Assembly (NCBI RefSeq): GCF_000979455.1
Contig: NZ_JJOY01000003.1
Coordinates: 1 to 64,000, forward strand
DNA: 64,000 nt
Reading direction: 5' to 3'
DNA from: Methanosarcina sp. 2.H.T.1A.6
Lineage (GTDB): Archaea; Halobacteriota; Methanosarcinia; Methanosarcinales; Methanosarcinaceae
Shown here: positions 8,451 to 17,056 of the stretch, piece by piece
Layout of the letters: every line of letters starts with the position of its first letter
Position numbering within the stretch: the stretch's first letter is position 1
Translations under genes and position numbers: made by a program
Notes under the pieces: generated by a model
What the model was told of the DNA's origin: nothing
The model's input: only the letters and a program-made list of their open reading frames with translations
The model's database searches: none

Positions 8451-8999
8451 ACTCGCACTTACCAGAGGCACAAGTTCAGCATCTGCTTCTTTCAGCTTTT
8501 CCCTTGCTCCTTCTTCCCTGTCCACTACGGTAATTACGTATTTAACACGGGCTCCGGTCTCCCTGACTACCTCGATCGCGTCCCTGACCGAGCCTCCGCT
8601 GGTTGTTACGTCTTCGAGCATTACAAGCCTGTCTTCCGATTTAAGCTCGCCTACAAACCTGCTTTTTGTGCCGTAGTCCTTGACAGATTTCCTTACAATC
8701 AGCAGTGGAAGCTCAGTTTCGAGGGAAACCGCGGTTGCCAGAGGGACGCCTCCAAGCTCCACACCTGCAACTGTGTCCACATCCATTTCCTTTACCCTGA
8801 GGGCTGCCTGCCTGGCAATAATTTTCAGGGTTTTGGGATCGGTGCTGGCTTTCTTAATATCAATGTAATACTTGCTTTTCTTTCCCGAGGCGAGCGTGAA
8901 GTCCCCGTAGCGGACAGCTCCGCAGGCTTTCAGGGCTGCGATCAGTTCCTGTTTTTGTGTTTCGAATTCATTTCCTGTTTCTGGTTTTGATTGACTCAT
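8436..8999 (-). CDS. pyrE: orotate phosphoribosyltransferase
   Basis: 187 residues, typical length. It converts orotate and PRPP to OMP in pyrimidine synthesis. Seen: FTLASGKKSKYYIDIKKAS, GVELGGVPLATA, KSVKDYGTKS and the PRPP loop VMLEDVTTSGGSV near residues 130-142. GGTGAGATA precedes the ATG. The last four codons are part of a 20-bp unit that has been multiplied downstream. carS lies 149 bases upstream on the same strand and may be cotranscribed. Confidence 0.95.
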   Translation of the reverse strand: MSQSKPETGNEFETQKQELIAALKACGAVRYGDFTLASGKKSKYYIDIKKASTDPKTLKIIARQAALRVKEMDVDTVAGVELGGVPLATAVSLETELPLLIVRKSVKDYGTKSRFVGELKSEDRLVMLEDVTTSGGSVRDAIEVVRETGARVKYVITVVDREEGAREKLKEADAELVPLVSASDLLK

Positions 9000-9148
9000 T
9001 ATCTCACCGGTGTTTGCAGCCTTATTAGCGCGATAAATATTTTTTAAGTTTTTTCCTGTGGTTTATTCTCAGTCGTTATACGGGGTTTTTCTCATCTTTT
9101 TATGCAATATTTTCCTTACAGGACCTTCATAAATTTTCCAAGGATATT

Positions 9149-9676
9149 TCACCAGGGTTCTTTTTTCACACCTATAATGTATCCGATTATGTTTGTCGTA
9201 AGATGGAGCAGAGGCGTCATTATGAGGACAGTAAGCATGATTCCTGTGGTGAAATTGTTCACGAACCATTCAGGGGCTGCAAGGTATGTAAAAACCCAGG
9301 CCCCCACAACAAAGTCCAGCTGGTCTACAAGAGGCAGGGACGCTCCCCTTTTCAGGCCCATCCTGCGCTTGAAAAAGCTCTTGAACATATCTCCGAACAG
9401 GGCACCGGAGGCAAGGGCGAGAACAACTTTCAACGCGCTTGCATAGTCCGAACCAAAGCCGGGCATTTCAATTCCCATAATCTCAAAGCCATTCATACTC
9501 AGCCAGATCTCAATGCATCCTGCAAGAAACCCGCAAAATATGCCTGAAAAGAGCCCTCTATAGGTCTTTCCGTCTCCCAGAATCCTTTTCCCGTCCTTAT
9601 ACGTCCTGCCTCCGTCAATAGGCTTTCCGCCCCCAAAGACGGCTGCGAAGGGATTGGGAAGGTATGCAGGAATCAT
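9149..9676 (-). CDS. carS: CDP-archaeol synthase
   Basis: 175 residues from ATG at 9676. It transfers CMP from CTP to unsaturated archaetidic acid to give CDP-archaeol, a key step of archaeal ether-lipid synthesis, in the membrane. Motifs: FGGGKPIDGG, RILGDGKTYRGLFSG, GALFGDMFKSFFKRR and PLVDQLDFVVGAW, with several membrane helices between. Upstream in frame there is hydrophobic sequence (ELIIKAFWL) that would complete a first helix as in relatives, but it has no ATG, GTG or TTG before a TAG stop, so the start is uncertain. Confidence 0.9.
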   Translation of the reverse strand: MIPAYLPNPFAAVFGGGKPIDGGRTYKDGKRILGDGKTYRGLFSGIFCGFLAGCIEIWLSMNGFEIMGIEMPGFGSDYASALKVVLALASGALFGDMFKSFFKRRMGLKRGASLPLVDQLDFVVGAWVFTYLAAPEWFVNNFTTGIMLTVLIMTPLLHLTTNIIGYIIGVKKEPW

Positions 9677-9716
9677 CAGCCAGAATGCCTTGATTATCAG
9701 CTCTATCGTAGTATCA

Positions 9717-9749
9717 ACTCTCTAATAACTCTCTAATAACTCTCTAATT
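9717..9749. repeat. 11-bp tandem repeat upstream of carS
   Basis: Three perfect copies of AACTCTCTAAT. They lie about 40 bases upstream of the carS start, in its leader or promoter, and supply the in-frame stop codon that ends any N-terminal extension of carS. Confidence 0.9.
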
Positions 9750-9987
9750 TCCGGTTCATTCTTTCCTAAGGCAGAAGTTAACTTCCTTCCATATCCTTAT
9801 CCTTTTTATTTATTTGTATGACTTGTTTACAAAGTAAGCCAGATAATTATTTTCCGCTTTCCTCTCCCCGTATTCTTCAACTTTTTTTAGGTACTTTTAA
9901 ATAATGTGCTTAAGTAAATATTAATTCCTATTTAATGGTATTTATTTTATAAAGTAATATTTTATATCACATTTTTCAAGGTTTTTT

Positions 9988-11007
9988 ATGAAGCCACTCA
10001 ACAATATTCTCACAGTTCGCAGCACCATGCTTGCCACGGTCTTTGTCCTGGTGCTGCTCGCAGCTCTGATAACAATGGGGCTTTTAACCCCTTTTATCTT
10101 GAGGGTCAGTACAGGAGAAGAGATCCTTCTCGATGCTGCATATTTTAACCTGCGTGCAGCCCTGCCCACCCTTGCTCTGGTCATGCTGCTGACCCTGTGT
10201 CTTCTGCTAAGAAGCGCAGGGAGAAAGGAGGCTCTTCTTGTCCTCGGGCTTGGAACTGTCGGTTCTGTGCTCTCGGTTATTTATTCCCCCTTCTCAAGCC
10301 TGCCCCTTGACCTCGCATTTCCACTCCTTGCAGCAGCCTTTTTTGCGGTTGTGTACAGGCTGCTTTCTTTGCGGGAAAAGACCCTGAAAGGGACTCTACG
10401 GGGAGCTGGCTCCCATATTATCCACCTCGGGGCAGTCCTGCTTCTGGTTGGCATCCTCTTCAGCACGAACATGAATCTTGAAGATTCTGCTGTTGTCCCC
10501 CAGGGAGGAGTGGGCACTTTTAAGTCTATGGGTTACAGCGTTCATGTTACCAACATCACATCGGGAATTGAAGGGACTCCCTACGGGGGCTATCCCGGTT
10601 CGGCTTACGTGAGTACCGTATATTTTGATGTGTACAGGTGGGGCCAGCCTTTTGACCGCGGACAGGTCAGATATATAAGTGATTTCAAGTGGGAACAGTC
10701 CTACACCGAGACCTATATTCACAGAGGGCTTCTGGAAGAACTTTTTATCGCTCCAAAATCCGTGGATACAAAAGCCCGGACCGTGGAACTTTATGTCCGG
10801 AAGGTGCCTTTCATGACCGCTCTCTGGGGTGGGTTTTATCTGATGGTACTGGGCGTCCTGATACTCTTCCTCTCGGATTCCCTCCTGAGAGAAAAAGGTG
10901 CCTCAGGAGATGATCTTCCTGGTAACCGTTCTTCTGAAAGAAGCTCTCAGGGAAATGAAACTAAAAATGATAATCGAAAGAAGCGAGTTAGTAAAAAAAA
11001 TGTATGA
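9988..11007 (+). CDS. CcmF-like cytochrome c maturation protein, C-terminal half
   Basis: 339 residues. It matches the C-terminal portion of CcmF, the heme lyase subunit that attaches heme to c-type cytochromes outside the membrane: several helices, GAGSHIIHLGAVLLLVG near residues 138-154 with the expected membrane histidines, an external domain (SVHVTNITS to FKWEQSYTETYI) and a last membrane helix, then a charged Ser/Asn/Lys tail. CAAGGT precedes the ATG. The following gene carries the N-terminal half with the WWD domain, so the order of the halves is reversed relative to the single-chain protein. ccmA, B, C and E are not in this window. Confidence 0.8.
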   Translation: MKPLNNILTVRSTMLATVFVLVLLAALITMGLLTPFILRVSTGEEILLDAAYFNLRAALPTLALVMLLTLCLLLRSAGRKEALLVLGLGTVGSVLSVIYSPFSSLPLDLAFPLLAAAFFAVVYRLLSLREKTLKGTLRGAGSHIIHLGAVLLLVGILFSTNMNLEDSAVVPQGGVGTFKSMGYSVHVTNITSGIEGTPYGGYPGSAYVSTVYFDVYRWGQPFDRGQVRYISDFKWEQSYTETYIHRGLLEELFIAPKSVDTKARTVELYVRKVPFMTALWGGFYLMVLGVLILFLSDSLLREKGASGDDLPGNRSSERSSQGNETKNDNRKKRVSKKNV

Positions 11008-11031
11008 GACGGGTGTGCAGATGGTGATCTT

Positions 11032-12093
11032 ATGAATACTGGAATGGGGCTCATCTGGATAGCGGGAGCTTCCGGACTGCTTGCTTTTTTAACTTCCCTG
11101 TTTTCCTTCTTCAGGCAGGACCGGAAATTTATGGTCCTTTCCGAAAAGCTGGAACTTGCAGGAGGGGCGGGAATAGTGATCGCGATATTCCTGCTTGTCT
11201 ACCACCTGCTTGGTGTGGACACGGAATACAGTTATGTCTTTCAGCACTCCAGCACTGACCTTGCCTGGCACTACAGGTTTTCGGCGCTCTGGGCAGGACA
11301 GGAAGGGTCATTTTTAATCTGGACAGGTTTTATCTTCATAATGCTTGCAATAACGCGTTTTACAGGCACTGGGAAAATTCTCAGGGAGACAAATCTCTTT
11401 GCCCTTATGAGATCGGTTTCACTTTTTGTAGCCTCTGTATTCCTGCTACTTCTGGCGTTGAAAAACCCTTTCTCAATGTATTATATAACAGATGCAGGAA
11501 TGCCTGAAGTTACAAACTGGAACCTCTTTGCGGAGCCTTTCATTGTTTCTTACGGACAGGGCATGAACCCTCTGCTCAGGAACCTATGGATGGCTATCCA
11601 CCCCCCTCTTCTGTTCCTCGGTTATGCAGCCTTCACCCTCCCGTTCTCTGCTGCAATTGCAGGCCTTGCCCTCAAGGACAACAGGTGGTCCGAACTTGCG
11701 ACAGGCTGGATGCGCGTTTCCTGGCTCTTCCTTACCCTTGGGATCGGATTCGGAGCATTCTGGGCATATGAAGTGCTTGGCTGGGGTGCCTGGTACTGGA
11801 CCTGGGACCCCGTAGAAACCTCTTCCCTGATTCCCTGGCTTACGGCAACAGCTTATCTGCATGCAAAGCTCAGGAGCCGGCAGGGAGAGTATGGTTTTAT
11901 GCTCCCGATGCTTGCACTTGTCTCTTTTATCCTGGTCATTTTCTCAACCTTTGTCACAAGAAGCGGGCTGTGGGTATCGGTGCATTCCTGGCAGGACTTC
12001 ACAACAGAAGGGATGATAATTGCTTTCTTCCTGCTTGTCCTTACAGGTTCGAGCACAGTTCTTCTTGCCAGGAAGTATTTTAGCGAGGAATAA
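11032..12093 (+). CDS. CcmF-like cytochrome c maturation protein, N-terminal half with WWD domain
   Basis: 353 residues, about nine membrane helices. Diagnostic parts: FSALWAGQEGSFLIWTG, GMNPLLRNLWMAIHPPLLFLGY, and the tryptophan-rich heme-handling motif WGAWYWTWDPVETSSLIPWL, followed by STFVTRSGLWVSVHSW. These belong to the CcmF/CcmC heme-handling family. GGTGATC precedes the ATG, 25 bases after the upstream half. Together the two genes would rebuild a CcmF that serves multiheme c-type cytochromes such as those of Methanosarcina. The split and order are seen; the joint function is inferred. Confidence 0.9.
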   Translation: MNTGMGLIWIAGASGLLAFLTSLFSFFRQDRKFMVLSEKLELAGGAGIVIAIFLLVYHLLGVDTEYSYVFQHSSTDLAWHYRFSALWAGQEGSFLIWTGFIFIMLAITRFTGTGKILRETNLFALMRSVSLFVASVFLLLLALKNPFSMYYITDAGMPEVTNWNLFAEPFIVSYGQGMNPLLRNLWMAIHPPLLFLGYAAFTLPFSAAIAGLALKDNRWSELATGWMRVSWLFLTLGIGFGAFWAYEVLGWGAWYWTWDPVETSSLIPWLTATAYLHAKLRSRQGEYGFMLPMLALVSFILVIFSTFVTRSGLWVSVHSWQDFTTEGMIIAFFLLVLTGSSTVLLARKYFSEE

Positions 12094-12972
12094 TTTTAGT
12101 GAACAAAAAACCTCTGAAGAAGTAAACCTGGAAAATAAAAAAGCCTGGAAAATAAAGCTACATGAAATTTCAGCTTTTTCCAGCCTTTCCAAGTTTTTCA
12201 CCATCTTTTAGTTTTTTTCCCCAGTTTTTCCATTTAGTTCCATGTTTGCCCCGATTGAACACTTTCAAGAGAGATATCTCAGAAGTCGGAACGAATGCTG
12301 TAGATTTATCTGGTTCCTCAGATAATTGTTTGATCTGCGCTGAAATGAGAATATAAACATTTCTAAATTATCCTTGACGTTTTATTGTCAGGATATTTCC
12401 CTTTAATTTCTTGGATCAGTACAATTATAATATTTTTGTTGTGATACCCTCAGGTTTTTATCCGTATCATGGGATTATTATGCCTCTTATGTTTGATTTT
12501 TTTTCAATACCTGCTAATGTCAGGTGTGATTGAAAGTTTTTCAATTCCTTTTTAATATATACAACTTTAAATAGTATGAGTACATTATTAATTGTTGGAG
12601 ATGAATAACCTTCTAATTATATACGTATATAGGTTTAATTGCTGAACCAATACGTCTCTTCCCATCAATTTCACAAAACGGTTCTCTGGCAATCGGTTAT
12701 GGAAATATATTACGTTTGTTTTTGATAACTTATTGTTGGACTTAAAACGTAAACAATCCGCTAGATTGTGAAAAAACGATTTTTATTGAATTTAATATTT
12801 TAAAACGGGATAGGTTACCATATAAATATACATATGGTGTAATACTTTGAAAGTTGTTGTCAGCGTTAACAGGTAGTTATGAAAGCTACCTTTCAAGGTC
12901 TGAATAATAATTACCGTGATATTCTTTAGCTGACACATAAAATTATAAAAATTGGAATATGAAGGGGTTATC
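12094..12972. other. long AT-rich regulatory spacer before the TrmB-type gene
   Basis: About 880 bases with no supported gene. It has several TATA-like stretches, a direct repeat of CTGGAAAATAAA near 12128-12155, and a small inverted repeat AGGTAG/CTACCT around 12870-12892. Such a long leader fits a regulated gene but no operator is recognised. Confidence 0.4.
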
Positions 12973-13371
12973 ATGAAAGACTATGAAGTAAAAGTGCTGG
13001 ACGAAAATGACCACATTTTTATTGAAACGTTAAGGAACCTCGGGATGTCAAGAAATGTTGCCACAACTATGGCATATCTTATGAATGTTGATGAAGCTTC
13101 ATCCCGCGAAATTGAAATTAGTACCGGACTACGGCAGCCCGAAGTCAGTCTTGCGATGAGGCTGATGAAAAATCAGTCATGGGTCAACGTGCGTTCGGAA
13201 AAGAAACCCGGTAAAGGGCGCCCGATAAAGATCTATTCTCTTGCAGCTCCGGTTGATGAGATTATAAGCTATTATGAGGATAAGATCTACAAGGAATCTC
13301 AGGCAACGATCTCAGCAATTAAAAAACTGAAGGTTATGAGCAAAAAGGTGCCTCTTACTCCTTCGAAGTAA
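12973..13371 (+). CDS. mreA: TrmB-family HTH regulator, probable methanogenesis regulator MreA
   Basis: 132 residues. The start at 12973 is chosen because AAGGGG lies 7 bases upstream; a longer frame begins at 12952. The protein is essentially one winged helix-turn-helix: NVATTMAYLMNVDEASSREI, STGLRQPEVSLAMRLMKN (recognition helix) and a wing KPGKGRPIKIY, followed by a short helical tail. It lacks the sugar-binding domain of full-size TrmB proteins. MreA of M. acetivorans, a global regulator of methanogenic pathways, is such a short protein and, from memory, lies five genes from cysteate synthase, as here. The symbol rests on this synteny. Confidence 0.7.
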   Translation: MKDYEVKVLDENDHIFIETLRNLGMSRNVATTMAYLMNVDEASSREIEISTGLRQPEVSLAMRLMKNQSWVNVRSEKKPGKGRPIKIYSLAAPVDEIISYYEDKIYKESQATISAIKKLKVMSKKVPLTPSK

Positions 13372-13545
13372 AGGATCTAAAAAAGGTTAGCTCCATAATG
13401 GCTGACAGTCCTTCCTGGAAATCACCATTATGGAAATAAAATCCTTCCCTTATTAATTCATTTAATTTTATCTCTTCCAGGTTCTGTTCCTCTTTTTGTT
13501 CGTCTTCGTTTTTCCCCTTCATTTCCCGGGGTTTCTTTTCCAATC

Positions 13546-13682
13546 CCCTCCCTTTCTGTCCCCTTCCTGTCCCCTTCCTCTGCCCCCTTCCTTTCTGATC
13601 CCCTTATTTTCTGATCCCCTTATTTTCTGATCCCCTTATTTTCTGATCCCCTTATTTTCTGGTTCCCTTATTTTCGGGTCTC
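13546..13682. repeat. 16-bp tandem repeats and C/T-rich low complexity
   Basis: From 13600 there are about five units of CCCCTTATTTTCTGAT or close variants, preceded by looser CCCCTTCCT-type repeats. It lies downstream of the TrmB-type gene. No gene is seen from 13372 to 13966; a 62-codon frame at 13355-13543 on the - strand is not convincing. Confidence 0.85.
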
Positions 13683-13966
13683 CATCCTATCAGGCCATCT
13701 CTTCAATGTTTTTCAGAATTTTCCGGCATACTCTGGCATTTGGTGCATGATTCACCTTCAGCCTTTTTGCTGATTTTTCCCCATTTTACTCCTTTGCTCT
13801 GTCTTTTGTTCAAACCTTCCGGTCGTTTAAAATGTATATGAACAAGAAAATCTGAATGAGAAAAGCCCTGGATATAGAAGTGTCCTGGTTATTGAAGAAT
13901 TCTATAGAAAAGTAACCTTTAAAATCTCTCTAAAAAGGAGAAAAATAAGTTAAAATAAAGAAGGAA

Positions 13967-13986
13967 ACCTGCCTTAAAGAGCAGGT
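13967..13986 (-). terminator. terminator hairpin of the SAMP operon
   Basis: ACCTGC and GCAGGT form a 6-bp stem with an 8-base loop, read on the - strand from the SAMP stop codon and followed by a T-rich run. The stem begins at the last base of the stop codon. Confidence 0.6.
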
Positions 13987-14198
13987 CAGCCACCTGTTAC
14001 TACTTTAAGGATTGTTAGTCTATCGGAACTTATCGCCCCATCAAGGGGAACCGCATTCCCTCCATTTAATACAAGAACCGTTTCCTGATTTATGTCCAGC
14101 GTATCAAGCAGGTCTTCGTAGGTAGCGCTTTCAGCTACTTCTACGGTCTGTTCGGAAATATCTCCAGCTTGAATTGTTATGTGTACCTTTTTGCTCAC
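13986..14198 (-). CDS. small archaeal modifier protein (ubiquitin-like, MoaD/ThiS fold)
   Basis: 70 residues starting at GTG and ending in the exposed C-terminal GG (KVVTGG). The beta-grasp pattern is clear: a strand (KVHITIQ), a strand with EVAESATYEDLLDTLDI, VLVLNGGNAVPLDGAI, then DRLTILKVVTGG. Such SAMPs are adenylated by an E1-like enzyme and serve as protein tags (sampylation) or as sulfur carriers for tRNA thiolation or molybdopterin. No E1 is in the window. The GTG start overlaps the TGA of the upstream micro-gene (GTGA), so translation is coupled. Confidence 0.85.
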   Translation of the reverse strand: MSKKVHITIQAGDISEQTVEVAESATYEDLLDTLDINQETVLVLNGGNAVPLDGAISSDRLTILKVVTGG

Positions 14199-14323
14199 TC
14201 TATAGATCCACCGCCGCTTACCTGAATTTCGTCTACGACTTTCTTTATTAACTTCTGCTCCAGTTCATATTCTTTTCTGACACCTTTCCGTTCTGCATTT
14301 CTTTTCTGGAACTTTCCGGTCAT
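14195..14323 (-). CDS. 42-residue basic microprotein coupled to SAMP
   Basis: A complete frame from ATG at 14323 to TGA at 14197-14195. An excellent ribosome binding site, AAGGAGAT, lies seven bases before the ATG. The protein starts MTGKFQKRNAERKGVRKEY, is lysine/arginine-rich and helical in the first 30 residues, and ends VSGGGSIE. Its stop codon overlaps the SAMP start by four bases. I do not recognise a family. The strong leader and the overlap show that it is translated; a role as partner or substrate of the SAMP is a guess from context. Confidence 0.75.
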   Translation of the reverse strand: MTGKFQKRNAERKGVRKEYELEQKLIKKVVDEIQVSGGGSIE

Positions 14324-14830
14324 GTTCAAATCTCCTTACGATATTTCAGGTTTGCAACATAGTGGGTATAATCTCTCCAAGTAGACTCTGTTGTCTTTTC
14401 GAGATGTATATCCAATAATTATAATGATTTTCTGTTTTAATTAACTTTTTGGTTAACGATCCTTTTTTGATTAATTGCCCATATTTGGTTAACAAATTTT
14501 TGGTTAACATATAGTAATTTTCGAGTGTTAGGGCCGCAGTTTATCCTTGTTAGTGTAAAAAAGGGAGTGTTGACATAAAAAATAATCTCGTTCGAAATGT
14601 TGGCATAATAAGCTCCATGAATCAATTATAAAAGGAAACTTGAGAATATGTGGTCACGCGCTGAAGATATTATAGCATAATATCCGTATTTATATGGAGA
14701 TTTCCAAATGATTTATACTGATAAATCCAAATGATGTAAGCTCTTTATTAATAATTAGAGGTTTGAAGAGATACGCCTGATAAAGAGCACATAAATCTAT
14801 AAAAAAAGTTATATAATATGAAAATGGGCC
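14324..14830. other. AT-rich spacer between the SAMP operon and the tRNA cluster
   Basis: About 500 bases that must hold the promoter of the microprotein-SAMP operon. Short repeats of TTTTTGGTTAAC type occur around 14444-14512. A 62-codon frame at 14437-14625 on the - strand is made of these repeats and is not supported. Confidence 0.4.
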
Positions 14831-14902
14831 AAGAAACCAATTAAAATCAAGAAACCAATTAAAATCAAAAAAACAATTAAAATCAAAAAAACAATTAAAA
14901 TC
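14831..14902. repeat. 18-bp tandem repeat downstream of the tRNA cluster
   Basis: Four copies of AAGAAACCAATTAAAATC or its variant AAAAAAACAATTAAAATC. Read on the - strand they begin six bases after the end of the last tRNA-Gly and give T-rich runs that could terminate transcription. Confidence 0.85.
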
Positions 14903-14907
14903 AGTTA

Positions 14908-14979
14908 TACACCAGTCGGGATTCGAACCCGAGTTCGAGCGTTGGCAACGCCCGGTGATGACCGCTACACTACTGATGT
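14908..14979 (-). tRNA. tRNA-Gly (anticodon GCC), copy 2 of the tandem duplication
   Basis: 72 bases. Acceptor ACATCAG pairs with CTGGTGT; anticodon stem GGGCG/CGCTC with loop TTGCCAA gives GCC; T loop TTCGAAT. It differs from the copy at 15324-15395 by one base (14960 versus 15376). A first base of A rather than G is unusual for tRNA-Gly. Confidence 0.9.
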
Positions 14980-14991
14980 GCTATGTTTTTA

Positions 14992-15066
14992 TGGTGCCCA
15001 GACCCGGATTCGAACCGGGGACAACTGCCTCTTCAGGGCAGCGCTCTCCCACTGAGCTACCTGGGC
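14992..15066 (-). tRNA. tRNA-Phe (anticodon GAA), copy 2
   Basis: Acceptor GCCCAGG pairs with TCTGGGC, anticodon stem CTGCC/GGCAG with loop CTGAAGA gives GAA. The CCA end appears to be encoded (14992-14994), in contrast to the neighbouring Gly and Val genes. Confidence 0.93.
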
Positions 15067-15182
15067 AGGTAGATCTCATTCACTACGGAATCGCTCTTTA
15101 TGAATCAAGCTTTAAAAGAGATGTAGTGTTTTTGAATTTTACCTTCAGGAAAGATCTCCTGAAAATTTTAAGTATCTTTGAG

Positions 15183-15256
15183 TGGGCCCGCTGAGATTCG
15201 AACTCAGGACCTCCGCCATGTCAAGGCGACGTCATAACCGGCTAGACCACGAGCCC
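15183..15256 (-). tRNA. tRNA-Val (anticodon GAC), copy 2
   Basis: 74 bases. Acceptor GGGCTCG pairs with CGGGCCC, anticodon stem TCGCC/GGCGG with loop TTGACAT gives GAC, T loop TTCGAAT. No encoded CCA. Confidence 0.93.
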
Positions 15257-15323
15257 TCTAAGATGCGTGTTGTTTTTACTCCTTATAACAAGTGTACTTG
15301 AAATAAGGATTCTAAAAAAGTTA

Positions 15324-15395
15324 TACACCAGTCGGGATTCGAACCCGAGTTCGAGCGTTGGCAACGCCCGGTGATAACCGCTACACTACTGATGT
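15324..15395 (-). tRNA. tRNA-Gly (anticodon GCC), copy 1
   Basis: Same structure as the gene at 14908-14979 with one base change in the D-arm region. It is the last member of the first Val-Phe-Gly triplet in transcription order. Confidence 0.9.
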
Positions 15396-15407
15396 GCTAT
15401 GATTTTA

Positions 15408-15482
15408 TGGTGCCCAGACCCGGATTCGAACCGGGGACAACTGCCTCTTCAGGGCAGCGCTCTCCCACTGAGCTACCTGGGC
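15408..15482 (-). tRNA. tRNA-Phe (anticodon GAA), copy 1
   Basis: Same sequence as the gene at 14992-15066, again with an encoded CCA at 15408-15410. Confidence 0.93.
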
Positions 15483-15599
15483 AGGTAGATCTCATTCACC
15501 ACTGAATTGCTCTTTAAGAATCAATCTTTAAAAGAGATGTAGTGCTTTTGATTTTTACCTTTCAGAAAAGATCTCCTGAAAGTTTTGAGTATCTTTGAG

Positions 15600-15673
15600 T
15601 GGGCCCGCTGAGATTCGAACTCAGGACCTCCGCCATGTCAAGGCGACGTCATAACCGGCTAGACCACGAGCCC
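15600..15673 (-). tRNA. tRNA-Val (anticodon GAC), copy 1
   Basis: Same sequence as the gene at 15183-15256. It is first in transcription order, so the promoter of the whole cluster should lie to its right, where a TATA-like ATTTATATAA occurs at about 15734-15743. Confidence 0.93.
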
Positions 15674-16126
15674 TCTAAGATGCGTATTGCTTCGGTTTCT
15701 CTTACCGAAGTGCAACACCATAGTACGCATCATCATTTATATAAGTTTTGGGTGGTTCGGGGTTTTTCTACTTGAATCAACCCTCAGAAAAGCAAAAATT
15801 CTGCATTGTTTGTATCCGCTTATCCCTTATGGGTTCTAATGAGGAATATTTTTTAAGAGATTCGGTTTTCCAACCAGCATTGCAAAATTCCTAATTTTTC
15901 CTCTCGATTTATGTAATTATGTAATTATGTAATTCCGCAAATGCCATCTTCAGATCCATTTTCCACATGAAAAATATGACTCATTATATCGGATCAATGA
16001 AAACCATATATTAGATTATGGGATACATAAAAACCAACTAAAGAAAGGCTCAATATTCAAAAAGCAGCTCAATCTGCAGTTCGGATAGATACTATATTTT
16101 TGCCCCTAATCCTCGGAGAATTCGGA
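15674..16126. other. intergenic region between divergent tRNA and MBL-protein genes
   Basis: About 450 AT-rich bases holding the tRNA promoter on one side and the MBL-fold gene promoter on the other. TAATTATG is repeated three times around 15914-15935. No gene is seen. Confidence 0.4.
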
Positions 16127-16882
16127 ATGATTTCCAGCGAAAACAACCGGCTAACTCGTGAGAGGTCGAGAAGTAACAGGCCAGAACGCGATAGGCCTTA
16201 TACTGTAATTAAAGTCCCAATGGGGCACTCAAACTCCTATCTGATAATTTCAGGTGGTCAGGGACTCCTTGTGGATGCAGGATGCCCGGGCAAAATAAAA
16301 AATGTCCAGACTGCCCTTGAACAAAATAATCTCATGTTTACGGATATCGTTCTGGTCATTCTTACCCACACTCATTATGATCATACAGGTTGTCTTGCCG
16401 AAATAAAAAAACGAAGTGGAGCAAAAGTTCTGGTCCATGCATCAGAAAAAGGATACCTGGAAAAGGGCATGACTCCCTTTCCAGGAGGCACCATGTGGTT
16501 CTCAAAAATCATTTCGGGAATAGGAAACGCCCTGATGGTCTCTAAATCAAAATATCAGCCCGTCAATCCCGATATAGTGGTAAGGGGTGACTATGACCTT
16601 GGAAAATACATCCCTGGTGCAAAAGTCATTTCCACCCCTGGCCATACTGCAGGCTCGATAAGCCTTGTGATCGGAGATGAAGCCGCATTCGTCGGAGACA
16701 CTCTTTTCAATATCATGCCTTGGGGCGTCTTTCCCCCTTTTGCAAATGACATCCCCGAACTTCTAAAAAGCTGGAAGAGGTTGATTGCAGCGGGCTGCAG
16801 GACATTTTACCCGGGTCACGGCAAACCCATAACTCTCCAGAAACTGAAGGCTTCATACGAACAAAAAGACAACGAGAAGTGA
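16127..16882 (+). CDS. metallo-beta-lactamase-fold hydrolase
   Basis: 251 residues from ATG at 16127, which has GGAG ten bases upstream; a TTG at 16100 would add nine residues. The zinc site is complete: LTHTHYDHTG (HxHxDH), TPGHTAGS, FVGDTLF and the final PGHG. This is a glyoxalase-II-like cytoplasmic hydrolase; the substrate cannot be read from sequence. It lies between the SAMP/tRNA region and the coenzyme M genes and reads toward the marker-16 gene 175 bases downstream. Confidence 0.85.
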   Translation: MISSENNRLTRERSRSNRPERDRPYTVIKVPMGHSNSYLIISGGQGLLVDAGCPGKIKNVQTALEQNNLMFTDIVLVILTHTHYDHTGCLAEIKKRSGAKVLVHASEKGYLEKGMTPFPGGTMWFSKIISGIGNALMVSKSKYQPVNPDIVVRGDYDLGKYIPGAKVISTPGHTAGSISLVIGDEAAFVGDTLFNIMPWGVFPPFANDIPELLKSWKRLIAAGCRTFYPGHGKPITLQKLKASYEQKDNEK

Positions 16883-16886
16883 AGAT

Positions 16887-16942
16887 GAATTCCAAGTTAA
16901 GAATTCCAAGTTAAGAATTTCGAGTTAAGAATTTCAAGTTTA
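16887..16942. repeat. 14-bp tandem repeat after the MBL-fold gene
   Basis: Four copies of GAATTCCAAGTTAA or close variants, beginning five bases after the stop codon of the upstream gene. Confidence 0.9.
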
Positions 16943-17056
16943 TCCTTCCCTTCGAAATCGCTAATTCCAGGGTTATTCTTTCCGCAAAAGGATCTAATTC
17001 TCAGGTAATCCTTCTCCCTAAAATAGGATGAATACAATATTTCCGCTGAGGGTAAC

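Noticed and set aside
13355-13543. 62-codon Glu/Lys-rich frame on the - strand
   Set aside because: It overlaps the end of the TrmB-type gene and begins next to low-complexity repeats; no start signal or domain is visible.
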